A stretch of DNA of 64,000 nt, taken from the NCBI RefSeq assembly GCF_003240585.1, contig NZ_PCDP01000040.1:62001-126000 (forward strand). Direction: 5' to 3'. Origin of the DNA: Arminella tubonensis (GTDB lineage Bacteria > Pseudomonadota > Alphaproteobacteria > Rhizobiales > Rhizobiaceae). Position numbers and translations under genes: made by a program. The notes under the pieces were generated by a model that did not search any database, had not been told where the DNA came from, and saw only the letters and a program-made list of their open reading frames with translations. Positions 46,101 to 53,650 of this stretch are shown here, piece by piece; positions within the stretch are counted from its first letter, which is position 1, and the number at the start of each line of letters is the position of its first letter.

Positions 46101-46463
46101 CGCCAGCTCTTCGAAAAGTTCGTTTTGCAACGCACGCATTGTCTCAGGGTCAGTCTTTTCGCTGAGTGTGGTAAACCCGCAGAGATCGGCAAAAAGCACG
46201 GTGAGCGGGCGACGGTCAGCCTCCGCGCCCGACAGTGGAGACATGCCCGGCTTGCTTTCCTCCGGCGCAACGGCTGCAGCTTCCGCGGAAGCGCTGACGC
46301 GCCGCTCTGAGCTGCCGACAGCGGCGCCGCATCTGGGGCAAAAGGCGAATTCGAGCTGACAGGCTTGTCCGCAAACCGCACAAACCACAGGCTGCCTTGC
46401 GCCACACTTCGGGCAGAACGCAAAGCCGCTCTGGATCGCATTACCGCAGGCGCCACATTCCAT
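43197..46463 (-). CDS. Zinc-ribbon / class III cyclase / AAA / TPR signalling protein
   Basis: A ~1,088-aa cytoplasmic protein. Two CxxC...CxxC zinc ribbons (about residues 3-50) are followed by a class III nucleotidyl cyclase domain (about 85-270) with metal Asp in FADLCGF and in VGDALLALF, Lys in DKFVGD, and VNTAQRL. An AAA/STAND ATPase follows, with Walker A GEAGIGKSR and Walker B LLLVVEDLHWAD, and then at least eight TPR-like repeats. The start could also be 46493; GAGG upstream favours ATG 46463. The layout matches the guanylate/adenylate cyclase-AAA-TPR family of rhizobia. Its signal is unknown. Confidence 0.9.
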   Translation of the reverse strand: MECGACGNAIQSGFAFCPKCGARQPVVCAVCGQACQLEFAFCPRCGAAVGSSERRVSASAEAAAVAPEESKPGMSPLSGAEADRRPLTVLFADLCGFTTLSEKTDPETMRALQNELFEELARAVETYGGFVDKFVGDALLALFGAPTAHEDDPDRALKAAIEMISGAARVGARWEARAGMPLRLHVGINTGPVVTGGFGAAAARSYSVTGDTVNTAQRLQSMAGPDEILIGPLTHRLTKHAFSFESLGSHELRGKTASLMVYRLVGPLETPHTARGLESLGLHAPMIGRGTEMARLLSCLDLACNGSAQLVQLVGEAGIGKSRLANDFLDIVASDERFQRVVVRRATCSPLGEQSYGTLAAVLRSAYAIAERETAARTVELLTTGFRDLGFSDDEIGKLTPPIFYVFGLGETSDTLQFVEPEQLRRQILYATRTIIERRLSLSPLLLVVEDLHWADAASIEALRFMMDRLERSQLMMLTTCRSTSDGEGLDSSRTSRTVLRLPPLSTQEGQTLLSAFFDRAMPADICGRVLARAGGNPLFIEEIIRGLIETGVIQPSGGSWTVSGKDVGTEIPMSLQAMLLARVDRLPPSTKHLAQEAAVIGPRFEEALLRSVATEPSLVDTGIDFLCDTEILEEVTRLQPQSSTTYRFTQSLLHDVIYNNLLLQQREQMHGRVGRAIERGHHGMPERLEDIAQLGHHFCRAGESGKGAHYLMAAGDLAGRTYANEDAMRLYRAALSAVSDVTDAAPEQLALVERLADLHGRIGEREAARQHYGDALAIHEAAGDRLAAARILRKLGRLSLDAGRRDLADANYTQAFTLLSGSDAPIELAHLLQERGHLAFRMGDHNAAARWADEALGHLNAATSKANGVLAPEAAQAEAEALNTKGVALARLGRHREAVQEVEQSLKVAEDAGLMSAACRAYSNLGVLYTIIDPARAIEVCRRGLDLAMRIADLGFQARLFANLAVACCTFTDSCAKEGVPAAEKAVEIDRALDQRDHLAVPLIVLGQIYQCHGRPALALKYYGEALALALEIDEPQLLFPCYDGLATLNLEQNDLAEAERFFCLAEDICRRHGLDPGALVVLPFLD

Positions 46464-46920
46464 AGAAACCGGCCTCGCGAAAGCCGGATGCATGACCGAT
46501 TTGAGAACGCCTTACGATCTGTGCCGGCGCATTACGTTGCTCCCGCTGTACCTTGTTGGCAAGAGTCAAACCGGCGACCGACGATGTCGGGCTTAAGCGG
46601 CGTCGTCAAAGTCGGCACGATATCGGGCGTTCCGCGGTCACTTCTTGTCGCGCGGTTGCGTGCCTCGTTTGACAATCGGCGCGCGCGGCCTGCGCCGGGC
46701 AGTCCGTTTTACATGTCGTAATGAAATTCGAATGCTCTTTGGCATTGATTTTTCGCACCTGTTTCTTGCGCATCAATGCCATAACGGGACGTTGTTTCAA
46801 TGATGTGTTGAGTATGAGGTTAGGCGTTAAGGTTTACGCGTAACCATCGTCGATCTACTAAGCGCCGAAATTCCACCGGGCGCCATAACCAATCTGAAAC
46901 GCGACTATGCATGATCTGGA
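46464..46920. other. Intergenic region with a strong inverted repeat
   Basis: No coding frame here is convincing. It must hold the cyclase promoter on the minus strand. GGCATTGAT (46741-46749) and ATCAATGCC (46772-46780) form a perfect 9-bp stem extended internally by CGCA/TGCG around a ~9-nt loop. Confidence 0.45.
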
Positions 46921-47019
46921 ATGGTCAGGAATATCCTTGCCGTGTTGTCTATCGCATTCGCCATCGGAGCGATCATGGAGAAGCTGTTCTTTGAACCACC
47001 AATCTCCGAGGAAGCCTGA
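46921..47019 (+). CDS. Possible 32-aa membrane mini-protein
   Basis: ATG to TGA encodes MVRNILAVLSIAFAIGAIM followed by a short hydrophilic tail EKLFFEPPISEEA. It has one hydrophobic helix with a clean polar end, the shape of a real small membrane protein. The upstream CTGGA is a poor ribosome binding site. No family recognised; similarity across rhizobia would be needed to accept it. Confidence 0.4.
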   Translation: MVRNILAVLSIAFAIGAIMEKLFFEPPISEEA

Positions 47020-47162
47020 CGGAGATGCACCCCGGAAGCGCACGGCTTTTTCTGGCAGGAGCAGCGCGCGGCTTGCTTGCGCGAAAGCCGGCGCTAGACG
47101 GGGTTAGTTCATGCTACCCAGATTGGATGATAGGACACCTGTCCTCATAGCGTGTTAATATT

Positions 47163-47177
47163 TCCCTAATTTAGGGA
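47163..47177 (+). promoter_or_regulatory. Perfect palindrome over the RBS of the FecR-domain gene
   Basis: TCCCTAA-T-TTAGGGA. The right arm contains the AGGGA ribosome binding site, 7 bp before the ATG. It could be an operator or an mRNA hairpin that masks the ribosome binding site. Confidence 0.45.
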
Positions 47178-47183
47178 TTGATT

Positions 47184-48146
47184 ATGTTGCGCTGGCGTCG
47201 GGTTCGAATCATTGCGTCATGCGTCGCGCTGTGCGGCGCGGGGCCTGCGCTTGCCTCGGAGCCGGTGGGCCAGGCGGTGCTCATCAAGACCGAGGTCAGG
47301 GGCGAAGGTGGCCCGCTGGAGGTCAACGACCCTGTCCACCGTGACGAAGCGATCAAAACGTCGAAGGACGGATTGGGCCAATTCGTGTTCCGGGACGGAA
47401 CCAAGCTGGCGGTCGGATGGGGTTCCACCGTTGTCATCGACAAGTTCATCTTCGACGATTCAAAGACGGTGAAGAAACTGACCATAAAGGTCTCGCAAGG
47501 AGCATTCCGCTGGATTAGTGGAAATTCGAGCTCCTCGGCCTACCAGATCGTGACGCCCGCCGGAACGATCGGGGTTCGGGGAACCGCGTTCGACGTCAAT
47601 ATCAACCGCAATGGAACGACCGCCGTCGTTCTGCTGAGTGGAAAGGTCAACTTCTGCGGCGGCGGCGGTTGCACGGAGCTGAAGAACCGTTGCGATTTCG
47701 TAATCGCCAAGCGCAACGGTGATGTGGTCGACACCGGGACCGTCAATCGGGGGATTCTCAAGACGCTCGGCAATCAGCGAGCCTTGCCGTTCCTTTCCGG
47801 CGGCCAGCAGCTTTCCGGAGGATTGGGAGGCATTGGCGCCGGTTGCAGCTTCGCACAGGCGATCAATTCTCCAAGAAACAATACCAGCCCTCCCGGAGCC
47901 GACCCCAGCCCCGCCAGGGCCAGTTCGCCGCCTAGCCCGAGCCCGCCCAGCGCGCCGGCCCCTCAGAGCAGCCCACCCAGCCCCAGCCCGGCCCCGGCCA
48001 GCGCCCCGCAGGCGAGCCCGCCCGCTGCTGCCGATCCGCCGAGCCAGGCCGATCCTGGTTGCGACGATCACGACCACTCTCGCAGAGGCGACCATGACGG
48101 AGGGCACCATTCGGGCGACCACGGAGGTGGCCACCATCACAACTAG
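47184..48146 (+). CDS. FecR-domain exported protein with Pro-rich and His-rich tail
   Basis: A 320-aa exported protein. A signal peptide (about residues 1-25, ending ALASEP) is followed by a FecR domain (about 55-150: FRDGTKLAVGWGSTVVIDKF, VSQGAFRWISG, IVTPAGTIGVRGTAFDV). The C-terminal third switches to PPSPSPPSAP-type low complexity and ends in an Asp/His-rich tail, DHDHSRRGDHDGGHHSGDHG and on, suited to bind metal. There is no FecA or sigma factor nearby. It is convergent, 16 bp apart, with a CHASE2 cyclase; FecR proteins and CHASE2 cyclases are often paired in rhizobia. Confidence 0.85.
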   Translation: MLRWRRVRIIASCVALCGAGPALASEPVGQAVLIKTEVRGEGGPLEVNDPVHRDEAIKTSKDGLGQFVFRDGTKLAVGWGSTVVIDKFIFDDSKTVKKLTIKVSQGAFRWISGNSSSSAYQIVTPAGTIGVRGTAFDVNINRNGTTAVVLLSGKVNFCGGGGCTELKNRCDFVIAKRNGDVVDTGTVNRGILKTLGNQRALPFLSGGQQLSGGLGGIGAGCSFAQAINSPRNNTSPPGADPSPARASSPPSPSPPSAPAPQSSPPSPSPAPASAPQASPPAAADPPSQADPGCDDHDHSRRGDHDGGHHSGDHGGGHHHN

Positions 48147-48162
48147 CAGTTCTCGCCAACTC

Positions 48163-50334
48163 TCATTCGGCAGAGATCCTGCTCTCGACGGCTTCCTCAT
48201 CGCGAAAATGATCGGACCTTCGGGAAATACGCCGATAGAATTCCGGCAGACCCGCCGTCAATCCTGCAGCCATGAGTTTCGCGGACCTGACCAACTTGCG
48301 GCCGGTCGCCGAGCGCGTCTTCAATGCATCGACAAGCCGCTGATGAAGGAGGTGCATTGCGACGAACTCGGCGGAGCGGGCGACCTTCTGATCGCCAACG
48401 ACGGCGAAAAGCTTTGTGCGCGTCTTCTTGCCCTTCAAGCTAAGCGTTCCTGCGTCCAGCAAGGCGTGGTCCGGCAGCAACTTCGCAGTGCTTTCTGAAA
48501 TGAGAATGTCGAAGCCCACCTCCTTGCATGAGGATTCGATCCGGGCCGCAATGTTGACGGCGTCGCCGACGGCAGAATAATTGAAACGTGTCTCCGCGCC
48601 CATGTTTCCGACGCAGGCAAGCCCGGTGTGGATACCTATCCCGATGCCGACCTTTCGCTCGCTTCCGAAGTGAAATGCATCATTAGCGTTGAGACGTGCA
48701 AGCGTCTCGCGCATGGCCAATGCGGAGTGCACCGCCTTGCCCGCATGATCGGCGACATCGACCGGGGCGTTCCAGAACGCCATGATGGAATCGCCGATGA
48801 ATTTGTCGAGCGTGCCCTCGTTTGCGATGACGTGGTGGCTGAGAGCATCCAGGAGCGTATTTAGAAACGTGACGACTTCAGTCGGTGTAATCTGTTCGCT
48901 GATCTCGGTGAAGTTTCGCACATCGACAAACATGACCGTCAACTCGCGATCGTCTCCGCCAAGGCGCAAGGCGTTTCGCGTGTGCTCGATGCGATAGAGC
49001 AGCGACGGCGACAGATAATGGCCAAAGGCTCGCCGCACGTCGCGTCGCTCCCGATCCGTCACCAGAAAGCGGAAAGCCGTGGCGGCGAAGTGGGTGATCG
49101 ATCCGGCAACGATCGGTGCAAGTGGATCGAAAAGAAGCCCGGCATAAAGAAAAGCCGCCCAGGAAGCGGCAAGCGCGAATAGTGTGATCAGCAGCCCGCA
49201 AGCGAGAGCCACTGCGGGAGTGACAAAGGTCGTCAGGATCACGAGAAAGCTGCCCAGCACCACTATCGACAAGATCTCGACGCCATTTGCCCAATCCGGA
49301 CGGGAGAGGAAATGACCGGAAAGAATCTGTTCGACGATTTGCGCATGGACCGAAACACCTGGCACATTTTCGCCGAGAGCCGTGGTGCGAACGTCTTGCA
49401 GACCGGCCGCAGACGTTCCTACGAACACGATGCTGCCCTCGATCGCCGCCCGGACCTCCGCAGACGCGCCTCCCGCTGCAAGGACTTTGCTTGCGGAGAT
49501 GTATCTCTCAGGCGTGTCTCGGCTCACATAGAGCCAGAGTTCGCCTGAAGCGGTCACCGGGACCACGAAATCACCTATCTTGGTAAAAGTCATGGTGTTC
49601 AGGGCATCCGGGGCGCCCGCCAGCACGTAGGTCGAGGCGCCCTGCGCTACACGCAGCGCCTCCAGCGCCAGACTGGGATAGAACTGCTTACCGTCGCTCA
49701 GGAAAAGAGGAACGGCGCGCACCACTGCCGACGATGCGCCTGGATTGAGACTGATATGGCCGATGCCGGCCGCATTCGCCTCAAGCTGCGGCAACAACGG
49801 CGTCGCAGCCTTTATCGACGGCGGCGCGCCGAGGGGGCTTTCGCCGGTGAAAGCGAAACCAGCCTTCACCGGCGGCAGATACTGTCCTTGATTTGACAGG
49901 CCGAAGCCCAGGACAACAGGCTTTTGAGATATGGACCGGGCAAGAATCTCGTCATTGTCTGGCAATTGGTCAAGAACAAGCGGGTCAATGCCCGTGACGT
50001 CGCGAACTGCATTTCGCGGGGACAGGCGATCGGGCTCGGCGAAAAGAACATCGAATGCGATGGCCGACGCTCCCATTTCGGAGAGCCTGTCGACGAGCTC
50101 GGCAATTCGATTCCTGGGCCATGGCCATTGGCCGAATTCACGCAGTGAGGCTTCATCTATGTCGATGACGAGAACTGGCAACTTCTCGAAAGCACGAGGG
50201 GCCAAGCGTTGATATTGATCGAACGTCAGGTCGCGGACAATGCTCAATAGCGGAGGATCGCTTGCCCGCAATACCGATAGCACCGCAACGATCGCCAGGC
50301 CGAGAATGACGCCAATTTGCTGAGCACGTGTCAT
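48163..50334 (-). CDS. CHASE2-domain adenylate/guanylate cyclase
   Basis: A ~723-aa membrane receptor cyclase. An N-terminal helix is followed by a large extracytoplasmic CHASE2 sensor (about 40-350; VLVIDIDEASLREFGQWPWPR), three membrane helices (about 365-430), and a class III cyclase domain (about 465-640) with metal Asp in MFVDVRNFT and FIGDSIMAF, plus DAVNIAARIE. The last ~70 residues are a basic tail. The ATG at 50334 is preferred to a TTG at 50385, though the ribosome binding site evidence is weak. It faces the FecR-domain gene, a plausible sensor partner. Confidence 0.9.
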   Translation of the reverse strand: MTRAQQIGVILGLAIVAVLSVLRASDPPLLSIVRDLTFDQYQRLAPRAFEKLPVLVIDIDEASLREFGQWPWPRNRIAELVDRLSEMGASAIAFDVLFAEPDRLSPRNAVRDVTGIDPLVLDQLPDNDEILARSISQKPVVLGFGLSNQGQYLPPVKAGFAFTGESPLGAPPSIKAATPLLPQLEANAAGIGHISLNPGASSAVVRAVPLFLSDGKQFYPSLALEALRVAQGASTYVLAGAPDALNTMTFTKIGDFVVPVTASGELWLYVSRDTPERYISASKVLAAGGASAEVRAAIEGSIVFVGTSAAGLQDVRTTALGENVPGVSVHAQIVEQILSGHFLSRPDWANGVEILSIVVLGSFLVILTTFVTPAVALACGLLITLFALAASWAAFLYAGLLFDPLAPIVAGSITHFAATAFRFLVTDRERRDVRRAFGHYLSPSLLYRIEHTRNALRLGGDDRELTVMFVDVRNFTEISEQITPTEVVTFLNTLLDALSHHVIANEGTLDKFIGDSIMAFWNAPVDVADHAGKAVHSALAMRETLARLNANDAFHFGSERKVGIGIGIHTGLACVGNMGAETRFNYSAVGDAVNIAARIESSCKEVGFDILISESTAKLLPDHALLDAGTLSLKGKKTRTKLFAVVGDQKVARSAEFVAMHLLHQRLVDALKTRSATGRKLVRSAKLMAAGLTAGLPEFYRRISRRSDHFRDEEAVESRISAE

Positions 50335-50494
50335 GTGGCGCTGTAGAACCTCTTTCGTGCCAAAGTCCAAAGCAACGATCGTCAAGGCGAAAGGAAATTG
50401 CCGAGTTCCACCGTATTAATATTGGCCAAAAAGGGAATGCTATAGTGCGCCCTGCGATGAGGGAAGAGCGGGCCTGAAGGATACGATCCGACGG

Positions 50495-50710
50495 TCAGTC
50501 GTGTCCGCGGCCGCGATAGGCCGTGGGAGTGCTGTTCGCCTCATGACATTGGGCCAATGTCTCAAGCCAAGCGGCCAAGCCGTCGGGAACCGCAACCGCG
50601 CCGACCTCAAGTGCCTCCACCCAGGACAAATCGCACTGCAGGGCGCTCGCCAGATTGATCGGCGTCCAGCGTATGTGCAGAAGGCACTCGGAGAAGCGGG
50701 CAGGGGTCAT
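50495..50710 (-). CDS. Small HTH-like protein
   Basis: A 71-aa protein. The sequence FSECLLHIRWTPINLASALQ followed by DLSWVEALEVGAVAVPDGLAAWLETLA is laid out like a degenerate XRE-type helix-turn-helix of the short rhizobial family (helix, turn, recognition helix, then a PxxxAAWLE cap). Key Gln/Arg contacts are weak. It could be a small DNA-binding regulator of the adjacent cyclase genes; this is inferred from position only. Confidence 0.55.
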   Translation of the reverse strand: MTPARFSECLLHIRWTPINLASALQCDLSWVEALEVGAVAVPDGLAAWLETLAQCHEANSTPTAYRGRGHD

Positions 50711-50970
50711 GTCAGCTCTTTAGTTGATGCGGTGGCTAACAACAGTGCCAGCGGATTGGGGATAGTCAAGGGTTCGTATTCACCAATGACAGCGTTTAAC
50801 AACGGGGATGGACGATCTGGGTGACGATGCCACTATCGATACGAGGAAGCACATATCCGAGATGCTCTACCAACAAGGGCTTGCCTCTCATACCTCTTAA
50901 ATCGGAATTTACTTGCCGTGCCCCTGACATCATTGATTGTGATCCCTGAATAATGCCAATGGAGCATGTC

Positions 50971-51204
50971 ATGACTTCTGTCAGTGTCGAATGTGCCCGA
51001 AGCCTGATCGCAGACAACGCCGCTTTGAGCGATGTCTTCCCGAAGCAGCTGGCATCCGTGGACATATGGACACGCAAGGCGGAGGACGTGTTGCGGTTGG
51101 AGGCTGCCGGCATGTCGGCCGACCATATCGCTGAAGAGCTGGGATTGACCCGCGCAAGCGTCTTGAGGGTCTTCCGTTTCGTCGAGCGCGCGGCGGCGGG
51201 ATAG
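50971..51204 (+). CDS. Small protein with sigma-like helix-turn-helix
   Basis: A 77-aa protein. The C-terminal half, AGMSADHIAEELGLTRASVL, is a clear helix-turn-helix of homeodomain/sigma-region-4 type. ATGGAGCATGTC precedes the ATG at 50971; an ATG six codons earlier is possible. Not recognised as a named family. It stops 8 bp before the convergent NAD-binding gene. The ~260 bp upstream show no other gene. Confidence 0.6.
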   Translation: MTSVSVECARSLIADNAALSDVFPKQLASVDIWTRKAEDVLRLEAAGMSADHIAEELGLTRASVLRVFRFVERAAAG

Positions 51205-51212
51205 TCGGGGCG

Positions 51213-51899
51213 TTAGTCCCGCGGCTTCCATTGTCCCGAGGCGAGAGCGTTGATATCGGCCGCACCCAGGACATGACGACCCCGCCCGGAACGTGCTGCC
51301 GACAGCATCGCTTGCCCGATGACCTCTGTGGTCAGCACGAAATTGGGGAAAAGCCTGCGAAACACCGGCAGCAACGGTTTTGTCAGACCATAAAAAATCC
51401 GATAGGCACTGGTTTGCGACTGGATGCCGTGGAGAGGTTGAATCACCCCCGGCCGGAAAACGAAGAGCGCCTTGAATGGCAGCCGCCGAAGCGCGTTCTC
51501 GGTCTTGCCCTTCACCCTGGCCCACATCGTTCCGCTTTTCTCGCTGGCATCGGCACCCGCGCCGGAAACGAAGACGAACGTCATGGCGGGATTTAGTCGC
51601 GAGAGAGTCTCAGCAGCGGCAAGCGTCAGATCATATGTCACGGGTGTATAGCTGTCTTCAGTCATCCCTGACGAAGACACGCCCAGGCAAAAGAAACAGG
51701 CATCAAGACCCGTCAGTTCCATCTCGATGCCTCCGTAGTCAAAGAGATCGGCTTTGACGATTTCCCGCAGTTTCGGATTTCGGACGCTGGTCGCCTTGCG
51801 AACGATGCTGACCACGAGGTCGACATCCGTGGCCCTGAAGCATTCCCGCAAGACACCCTGGCCGACCATGCCGGTGGCACCGAATATGATTACATTCAC
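51213..51899 (-). CDS. NAD(P)-binding atypical short-chain reductase
   Basis: A 228-aa Rossmann-fold protein. The nucleotide motif GATGMVGQG is at residues 6-14; TFVFVSGAGAD and VFRPGVIQP fit the NmrA/HIM1-like extended SDR group. The start was set at a GTG at 51899, because GGGAG lies eight bases upstream and the Rossmann strand NVIIFGATG then starts at residue 2. No substrate can be named. Confidence 0.82.
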   Translation of the reverse strand: MNVIIFGATGMVGQGVLRECFRATDVDLVVSIVRKATSVRNPKLREIVKADLFDYGGIEMELTGLDACFFCLGVSSSGMTEDSYTPVTYDLTLAAAETLSRLNPAMTFVFVSGAGADASEKSGTMWARVKGKTENALRRLPFKALFVFRPGVIQPLHGIQSQTSAYRIFYGLTKPLLPVFRRLFPNFVLTTEVIGQAMLSAARSGRGRHVLGAADINALASGQWKPRD

Positions 51900-52137
51900 G
51901 GCCTGCACTCCCGACGCCTCTGATCGCTCTGCCAGTGTCGGCATCGCGCACCCATGACTACAGCCTGATTATGTGTGTGGAAACAAGCACATGTTTCTGC
52001 ACATCGTGCGGGAAATTCCGCTCACGCTGCCCAATGCATCAGCGGCGCCTTTAACTCCGCAGCCGCTTCACCATATATCGGTGAAATCGCGCCGCCGTCT
52101 GATCGCTTGGCTGGTGCGGCCACGCCGGAGTTACGCA

Positions 52138-53379
52138 ATGTCATCTTTCCTCGCTTCATCCCATCCTCCAGACGTTGCAGGAGATGGCATCTGGCCGACG
52201 CGAAGAAGACGGATACTCGACTGGCTTGTAAACGAGACGCGCAATCAGCGATATATCGACAACATACTTGTTGAAATGTGCCAACGCTTGGTAGCCGACG
52301 GCTTTCCAGTCGCTCGCTCCAGCTTGCATTTCAGGACCAACCATCCTCAATGGCTGGGCGCTCGGCTTCTGTGGCATGCGGGCATGGAGGAAGCGAAGAT
52401 CAGCACCTTCGCCTACGGCGTCGAGACCACTCCGCAATTCTTGAATAGCCCGGTGAACGAGATATTCAATGGGGCCAGCGAGGTTCGGCAAAACCTTGAA
52501 GGCATCGCGGCCGGTGACGCTAAATACCCCTTCTACGAGGAGCTTTGCCGCGAGGGCCTGACCGACTACGTGGCGTGGCCAGTGGAGTTCACGCTCGACA
52601 AGCGGCACATCGTGACTTTCGCGACCGACAAGCCAGGCGGTTTCGAGGATGAGCATATCAGCTTGCTCAAGGACCTGCTCCCAGCTCTGACGCTGGTCAC
52701 GGAAATCCGGCTGAAGAACATTCTGGCGCGCACGCTCCTCGAAACCTATGTCGGGCCGCATGCCAGCGAACAGATTCTCGCGGGCGCCACGACAAGAGGC
52801 AGCGGCGCCACGGTGAGTGCGGCGATCATGATCTGCGATCTTCGCGATTTCACATCGCTTTCGGACTTGTGGCCTCGCGACGACGTCATCGAGCTTCTGA
52901 ACGGATACTTCGATGCCTTGTCCGAACCGATCGAACGACACGGCGGCGAGATTCTGAAGTTCATGGGTGACGGCCTGCTTGCGATCTTTCCACTCGCCAA
53001 GCCCGATGCCTGTGCCAATCTGCTGCTGGCCATCCAGGAAGGGCAGGCGGCCATGGCAAAGCTGAATGCGGATAACATCGAGAAGTCACGCCCGATGCTC
53101 GGTTACGGCGTAGGGGTAAACGTTGGCGATGTCATGTACGGAAACATCGGCTCGCGCAAACGGTTGGACTTCACGGTGATCGGCCCCGCGGTCAACGTAG
53201 CATCAAGGTTGGAAACGCTGACAAAGGAGGTCAAGCGGCCCGTGCTCCTTTCGAAGGCCTTTGTCGATATGCTCGGAAGCGACGTCGCACTTGACAGTCT
53301 CGGCTCCTATCCCCTGCGCGGCCTGGGCGCTCCCGTCGATGTGTTTGCGCTGAGGAATGGCTCTGGAGAAGACCGCTAG
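52138..53379 (+). CDS. Soluble adenylate/guanylate cyclase with N-terminal sensor region
   Basis: A 413-aa class III cyclase. The first ~220 residues form a GAF-like region (ARSSLHFRTNHPQWLGARLLW, FATDKPGGFEDEH) of the kind seen in many rhizobial cyclases. The C-terminal cyclase domain has metal Asp in MICDLRDFT and in FMGDGLLAIF, Lys in ILKFMGD and VNVASRLE. The ATG at 52138 has CGGAGTTACGC upstream; an in-frame extension to 51973 lacks similarity. Third cyclase within 10 kb. Confidence 0.88.
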   Translation: MSSFLASSHPPDVAGDGIWPTRRRRILDWLVNETRNQRYIDNILVEMCQRLVADGFPVARSSLHFRTNHPQWLGARLLWHAGMEEAKISTFAYGVETTPQFLNSPVNEIFNGASEVRQNLEGIAAGDAKYPFYEELCREGLTDYVAWPVEFTLDKRHIVTFATDKPGGFEDEHISLLKDLLPALTLVTEIRLKNILARTLLETYVGPHASEQILAGATTRGSGATVSAAIMICDLRDFTSLSDLWPRDDVIELLNGYFDALSEPIERHGGEILKFMGDGLLAIFPLAKPDACANLLLAIQEGQAAMAKLNADNIEKSRPMLGYGVGVNVGDVMYGNIGSRKRLDFTVIGPAVNVASRLETLTKEVKRPVLLSKAFVDMLGSDVALDSLGSYPLRGLGAPVDVFALRNGSGEDR

Positions 53380-53650
53380 GCGGGAGAAGGTCCGGCAAGG
53401 GAAATACTGGACGAGTTGGCGACAGCCGTGATGCCGGCACTTGGTGATTAATGAAAATGCGAGGCAGCCATGCGCGCCGGCGGTGGCTGCGAGGCATGAA
53501 AGCCGAGGCTGGTGGCTTGAATAGATATCCCGGCATTTCCATTTGATAGTTAAGTTCTGTGGCCGCAACTGAACCTCCGCCTTCGTCCTGACGAAGCTTT
53601 TCACGGCTGCATTTTGCGATGGCGCTCTGACGCTGTCGAAGGAGATCAAC

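Noticed and set aside
46858..47043. 61-codon minus-strand frame in the 46.5-47.2 kb gap
   Set aside because: Overlaps the better mini-protein candidate on the other strand; no ribosome binding site or domain.
47184..48146. Part of a FecIR iron-citrate signalling system
   Set aside because: No sigma factor or TonB-dependent receptor adjacent, and no anti-sigma N-terminal domain.
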